DNA of 64,000 bases from Fasciolopsis buskii (lineage: Eukaryota; Platyhelminthes; Trematoda; Plagiorchiida; Fasciolidae), in NCBI GenBank assembly GCA_008360955.1, contig LUCM01008166.1, forward strand, positions 385,468 through 449,467, read 5' to 3'. Each line of letters begins with the position of its first letter. The first letter of the stretch is position 1. The notes under the pieces were generated by a model. The model saw nothing but the letters and a program-made list of their open reading frames with translations. It did not search any database and was not told where the DNA came from. The position numbers were made by a program, and so were the translations under genes. Shown here piece by piece: positions 59,338 to 64,000 of the stretch.

Positions 59338-60395
59338 GCCATCATCATTATCATCATCATCGCCACCGTTCAGCTTTAAACAGTAAGGTGAGTCTCACTG
59401 ACCGATGTCTTTTCCGCAAGGTTACATAGGTCCATAAAAAGAGTGAATATTCAAGGCGAACACGGAGTGGACCTACACAGATGGGAAGAGATAAGACGCT
59501 GCTGTGGCAAACACACGGAACAGTCTAGATATACCACACACACACTTTCAATCATTTTGACTCGATGGAAAATGACAACATGATCGCCACTGCATGCGAT
59601 TCACTGAAATATCTTTCAGCGTCTCCAGCCAGCTACTTGATAGGTCTTTCCTATCTCAACTACGGAGACATCAGAAACCTACTTTACCTATGTTCGCTGT
59701 ACATTTTCTCATTCCACGTTGCCACGTCGTCTGTCGACCTGCACATGGCTTTTTCCATTCCTTGGGAGGAATTTAAAATAGGGCATGGTATGGTAGACGA
59801 GTGTTCGCTTTACGCAACACGTGACCCAACCAGCGTATTCTGAGAACCGGCACCTATTGTTAGATTCGTGAACTCCACATTACTCACCCGGTCACTCCAT
59901 CCTCTCCTAGCCATACTACGTACACATCGGTGATGGAAAACCTCTAAACGATGAACATTTCCCACACGCATAGTCCATGTCTCGCAACCGTACAACAGAA
60001 GTGAAGCGCACTGAGACACAGTACACACGACGTTTCAACTTCAGTGAAATATCAGACCCACGCCACAAGTGCTTCAGTCCAGCTTGAACTGCTCGAGACT
60101 TCGATATGCGTGTGTTTATCTCTATTGCCGAGCTACCATCATTGGACACGCAGCTGCCAAGGTAGGTGAAACGGCCCACACTCGTTAGTTCCCTTCCATG
60201 CAGTACCAAGTTCGGCACTACTGTCGTCCAGTACTGTAACAGTACTTTTCACTTCGAAGGTGCAAACCACATGCCAAACCGAGCAACCGATCTCGAGGGT
60301 CTATCCAGTGCGCGTTGTGCGTGGTCCGATCATTCGAAAGCGCATAAAACATCTGTGCAATCCTAATCACACAGCTTCTCTCCATTTCTTTGTCC
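59338..60395 (-). mobile_element. RTE-type 3' fragment (in intron 4)
   Basis: It begins at the left with an ATC-rich tail (59340-59365) and reads on the minus strand CASLLLYGCETWTMRVGNVHRL with RRGWSDRVSNVEFTNL (59810-60028). FTYLGSCVSNDGSSAIEINTR and LKHLWRGSDISLKLKRRVY (59916-60218) lie upstream. This is the RTE region from just after the catalytic box to the 3' end. It is diverged from the 35.6-kb copy by many substitutions. 5'-truncated near 60.39 kb. Confidence 0.8.
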
Positions 60396-60479
60396 TGCCC
60401 TGGGCGACAATTCTCTCGTTTTCGGAGTTTAACTTGTACAGATACTCCCTGTTATTGGTGTATTTTAAGACTAATCAAG

Positions 60480-61945
60480 GCAGCCATAGATCGTTGTACG
60501 GTAGACACAGACTAAACGGAATTCCCCACTCGGTTAGAAGCTCAATCTGTACAGTGCAAAGCGTGGATCGAAAATTTGTCGCTCCGGGCTATCCCCGAGG
60601 AGGAAAAAGAACTACTGATCAAAAGATTAAACTTGAATGGTAAAGATGCCAATTAGGAGCTCCTGGCTGCATCAGAACACACACTCAGGGTCACTGGAAT
60701 CTCTGACGAAGCGAAACTTCCGATCGGACAATCATTCGTCCCGGCTCTCTTGGGTAGCACATAAACGACAACGATCGCGAAACGAGGAGAAAGACCCCTT
60801 GGTAAACTGAGAGAAGAACCGGGTATAATTCTTCTGGGAGACAAGGGATTGTTTATAGCCATTAGAGACAAGACAGAGTATATAGAAAGAGCAAAAGCAT
60901 TCCTACAAGATACGTCGACTTATCGACAAACCAACGACAATCCAACCCGAAGGTTTGCGACGAAAATCCACACAGCACCAAATCAATTACTAGAACTACA
61001 TCAGGTGAGCAAAGAAAAGCGCTGAAGAATAAAGGCCAGTGACTCAAACATCGCGCAGTTCTATGGGCTACTAAAAATCCACAAAGGAGGAATATCCCTG
61101 AGAACCAATAATCTCACTATCGCGAACGCCAACATAGAACCTGACCAAAATCCCATGGAAGCGACTGAAACCGTTCAACACAGGACATGAACATTCAGTC
61201 AACAATGCCTTGTAGTTCTCGGTAGAACTTCACGGGACAAACATTGACGAGGATAAAATCATGATCTCCTTCGACGTCGTGTCCCTTTTTCACATCAGTA
61301 CTCTTAGATTTGACTAATGGAACGAACAACTGACGTCGTGCAGCGTATGCGAATTAGTAGAATTTTGCCTGCGAACATACTTCTAGTTCGATGGTACGTT
61401 TTACGAACAAGTGAAGGGAACCCTAATGGGCTTTACTGCAGAGCTAATGATGCGAAAACTGGAGAGGATCCTCCTCCCGGCCACCAAACCCAAACTGTGG
61501 CTGCGCAGTTGACGACACGTTCGTAATCATTAAACGATTTGAACTGCAATGAACTTTCGCTGTCATCATTACACTGCGGAGCAAAGGAACCAGGAGGAAA
61601 ACCATCTGCTTCAACTGTTCCTGCGTAACGGGTACACTCGAAGCCTCATCAGAGAAAGCGCCAACAAAAGCAGTACCGACAGACGATCGCCGTACAGACC
61701 AGAGCATGAACCGTCTTGCCGTACATCAAACATATCTCTGAAATGACAACAAAGTTACTCAAGCCCCATGGATTTGAAGTGGCGCACAAGCCAACAAGAA
61801 CCCTAAAATAGATGTTATCGAAGACCGAAGAACCGAGAACTAACATTGTCTTTAAAATCGATTGCAGACTGCGAAAAACATTACACTGGACAAACCAGAA
61901 AAAACTCAGGACAAGGATCCAAAAGCATCAATTGGCTTCAGAAAT
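60480..61945 (+). mobile_element. Penelope-like retroelement, RT plus GIY-YIG (decayed)
   Basis: Read on the plus strand over several frames. IPEEEKELLIKRLNLNG is the N-terminal KGLN-type block, and GIILLGDKGLFIAIRDKTEY is the PADKG motif. Then come AQFYGLLKIHKGG (the FYGLPKIHK hallmark), IMISFDVVSLF (motif A), DGTFYEQVKGTLMGF (motif B), and VDDTFVIIKRF (the catalytic YVDD box). GFEVAHKPTRTLK, TNIVFKIDC and HQLAS near 61770-61940 belong to the C-terminal GIY-YIG endonuclease. PLEs are telomerase-related retroelements distinct from LINEs. At least six stops or shifts. It sits in intron 4, sense to the host gene. Confidence 0.85.
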
Positions 61946-62609
61946 AACATTTTTTAAGCTGCTATCAGTGATAAGGCCTTTTCCATTCCCTTTCTGGTGT
62001 TTTACAAGGAAATCCGGGGAATATAAAATTACCCATATTCACCGCCTGTCCATGTTTGGTGTGGGTCTAACTAACAGTAGGTAAATACCGGTGACCTTGA
62101 TTCCCAAGATCAAGTCGCTTGAACCTGGAGAATGATGACCCGCCGCAATATGCTAATGACAGGTACCTTGTGACTATGATTTGATTTATCCGAACTTGTA
62201 ATCCCAAAAGCTAAATAAATGACTTAACCGACGAAAGTCATTTTTTGCTTGTTATTGGAGTCAGCGTTATAGCCTAATGTACATACCTGTACTATTTTTT
62301 AACATTTATACAGAAATTTAACGTCAACTTAACTTCAATAATAATTATAAGTGAAAAGATTCGGATGAAGCGAAATACCAGTGAGCATCAATGCGACCGT
62401 TGAACTACAAGCCATTTGGATGCATTTCGTTAAAAAGATCGAGTCCTGCATGTATTCGGCGACAGAGGTGCATGTGTTGTGAAACCTTCCACAGCGCAAA
62501 AATCTGGTCGGTATAAACTCAGTCAGGTCAGGAACCAGAGTAGTCATGTACGCTGAAAAAATTCGCTGTAATAATATGAATTATGGGTTTCCCATCTTAT
62601 TGTTTTCAG

Positions 62610-62808
62610 ATCTCTAATTTGGCTGTCATCACATCTTATTCTTGTCGGAACCATTCAAGGTCAACTCCATGCGTATGATATTCGAAACATTATAAGTTCA
62701 AATTCAGCTGCTTCAATGGCAGGCCAAAATCCGGGCACGGTTGCCTCGGTAGATACGGCCTCGTGGTTTGGATGGGACAATTCGCACGATTCCAAAGGTA
62801 GCAATCAG
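62610..62808 (+). CDS. WD40 propeller gene, exon 5
   Basis: Acceptor tattgttttcag; the first base completes the arginine codon split by intron 4, then SLIWLSSHLILVGTIQGQL and HAYDIRNIISS, a complete blade strand set with a YDIR ending. The rest (MAGQNPGTVASVDTASW, GWDNSHDSKGSNQ) is a polar loop. Donor cag/gtaagt at 62809, phase 0. Exons 1-5 total 930 bp (310 codons). In MEP50 the corresponding W-----VFVFGDENGTV block lies in the fifth blade, so two blades should still follow, beyond the window or in unseen exons. Confidence 0.75.
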
Positions 62809-63747
62809 GTAAGTAATTTCATCGGGAGCTTTTTTCAATGAGTACCTCGAAGCTCTTTTATGTATCTTGCTAGTTGTATCCGATGTGCCGTGTGTCATTG
62901 TACCCGGCTCGGAATATTGTTTGGTGTCTGTCTAGCTGGTGCAAAACTCCAGTGAGACATGGTGTATACAACATAAACGGTGCAATGTAACTGACCGTCT
63001 CACTTCCTTTTTGCTCTAGTTGGATTTCAGTTTTCCCTATTCATGAACGTACTTTCAATTGTCCAATGTTAGAGTATTTTGAATAAGTGATCGGTGACCA
63101 TGGAATGTTCCACGTTGATAGGGTGTTTCATATCGACTAGTCATCCGAAATCGTCTCCCGAGTTCCTCTCAATGTGTCGAATCAAATGAAAAGCGTCATT
63201 TTGTGAGTCGCTAAAAGCGGTCTCCCGGGAATTGGGAAAAACGAAAGCAATTTCGTAACCATTCGGCTGCTGCAGCCATAAAGTTTGACCTGATCTACTG
63301 TCCCGAGAAACAGCATAACGACTGTGAAAATGCAATCATACCGATCACGGAGGGTGTTGATTGGCGAGGTAGAACCGTATGGTTCGTGATATTTACGGGG
63401 GAGAGTCAACGTCGTTGTCTATTCGGCTCAGAGTTAAACGATGCATATGTTGTTCCGGCAACCGATAACATATGGGATCCAAATTATCGCTATGGTGTGC
63501 TCAGAGCTGTTCATGTGCTTTGAGGGGCGTTCCGACGACATGATGAAAGGTTCGACCGCGATAAACTGTTTGGTTCGAATATTGTGTCAATTTTCCGAAA
63601 CACTGGCTGAAGAGGTGGGAAAACATTAACTTGTTCTGACAACGCCAATGAGCTCTGATCCCTCGTAGAGTTGATGAAGTCTATGAAAATGATTAAAAAA
63701 GACAAAATTAACAAACAACAGTACTCTTGTTTCTATTTTGTTCACAG
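62809..63747 (+). other. probable intron 5, with an ATG-less open frame
   Basis: On the plus strand one frame without an ATG is open from about 63213 to a TGA at about 63522. It encodes a protein-like stretch with IKFDLIYCPEKQHNDCENA, IIPITEGVDWRG and ELNDAYVVPATDN. It is preceded by a pyrimidine/cag site (ggctgctgcag) but its phase does not match exon 5. I cannot assign it. Confidence 0.3.
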
Positions 63748-63960
63748 TTCGTTCTTCTTGTCATTTTCGGTGATTATAACAAAAGAAAACTGATTGATCT
63801 GAATGTGACTGTGCGTGCAGCAGAAAGTGAGCAGAGCAATTTTGTGAAGAACTTATCATCGAGGGAATGCGATCGGATAGATCCATATTTTGTTTGTGGG
63901 CGCAATACTCCCAGGCCAGAGAAGGGGGTTCTCTTGGGATTCCACAACCGAAGTCTTTAG
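63748..63960 (+). CDS. candidate 3' exon of the WD40 gene (uncertain)
   Basis: A strong acceptor (tttctattttgttcacag) is followed by a frame that is in phase with exon 5 and open to a TAG at 63958-63960: FVLLVIFGDYNKRKLIDLN, then a charged stretch, RIDPYFVCGRNTPRPEKG and GFHNRSL. It has no WD-type blade features, and the propeller would be left incomplete at about 380 residues. It could be an alternative terminal exon or a chance frame. Confidence 0.25.
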   Translation, partial: FVLLVIFGDYNKRKLIDLNVTVRAAESEQSNFVKNLSSRECDRIDPYFVCGRNTPRPEKGVLLGFHNRSL

Positions 63961-64000
63961 GCACCTAAAGCTCAACGCGCAAGACAGCGCTGGTCCGTAA

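Larger units (their letters stand above)
57283..62609 (+). other. intron 4 of the WD40 gene (5.3 kb)
   Basis: Bounded by gag/gtaagt and tattgttttcag. The codon split ag/a gives arginine, and LPRSLIW reads through. The first 1.6 kb (57283-58934) contains no recognised element: plus frames 57424-57681 and 58001-58273 have no motif. After that come a (TA)n tract, a probable PLE terminal repeat, an RTE fragment and a PLE reverse transcriptase. Confidence 0.65.

Noticed and set aside
1..64000. CRISPR arrays, bacterial operons, ribosome binding sites, phage or plasmid functions
   Set aside because: The window is eukaryotic repeat-rich DNA with spliced exons; no regularly spaced identical repeats with unique spacers were seen.

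Overview
This is eukaryotic, intron-bearing and repeat-dominated DNA. There are no bacterial-style operons, and almost all recognisable coding potential is broken retrotransposon. The mixture is CR1-like non-LTR elements of several families, RTE-clade elements with (ATC)n-type 3' tails, Penelope-like elements (PLEs) beside (TA)n tracts, and a Mutator-type transposase relic linked to a PHD finger. That mixture, with moderate GC and multi-kilobase introns, best fits a parasitic flatworm (trematode or cestode). The organism call is inference from repeat content only.

The one convincing host gene is on the + strand at the right end. It is a WD40 beta-propeller gene with five phase-compatible exons (45068-45155, 45593-45864, 45993-46094, 57014-57282, 62610-62808). 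They join into 310 uninterrupted codons, and the gene continues towards or past the right edge. Strand motifs and blade order resemble MEP50/WDR77, the methylosome partner of PRMT5; NUP43 is the main alternative. Its introns 3 (about 10.9 kb) and 4 (about 5.3 kb) are filled with RTE, CR1-like and PLE debris.

Layout: 1-5.3 kb holds diverged 1-kb direct repeats and no recognised gene. From 5.37 to 9.07 kb is a nearly complete but decayed CR1-like element on the minus strand. From 11.7 to 16.7 kb is a second copy of that family on the plus strand, so the two are divergent. From 17.4 to 18.1 kb is the transposase/PHD relic, followed by an AT-rich block (18.5-19.1 kb). From 19 to 27 kb is mostly unassigned, with one exon-like segment at 20.66-20.83 kb. 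From 27.1 to 34.3 kb are CR1-like and RTE fragments in both orientations, including an inverted pair of RTE tails. From 35.57 to about 38.3 kb is a long RTE element (endonuclease plus reverse transcriptase, minus strand). From 40.8 to 42.45 kb is a second CR1-like family with its RT core deleted. From 45.07 kb to the end is the WD40 gene with its TE-packed introns.

Most notable observations: an apparently identical stretch of about 368 bp shared by two otherwise diverged RTE copies 12 kb apart (gene-conversion candidate); a degenerate hammerhead-ribozyme-like core in a probable PLE terminal repeat; an inverted duplication of a PLE GIY-YIG module next to (TA)n; an inverted pair of RTE tails; and a ~300-bp tandem repeat capped by an inverted partial unit in intron 3.
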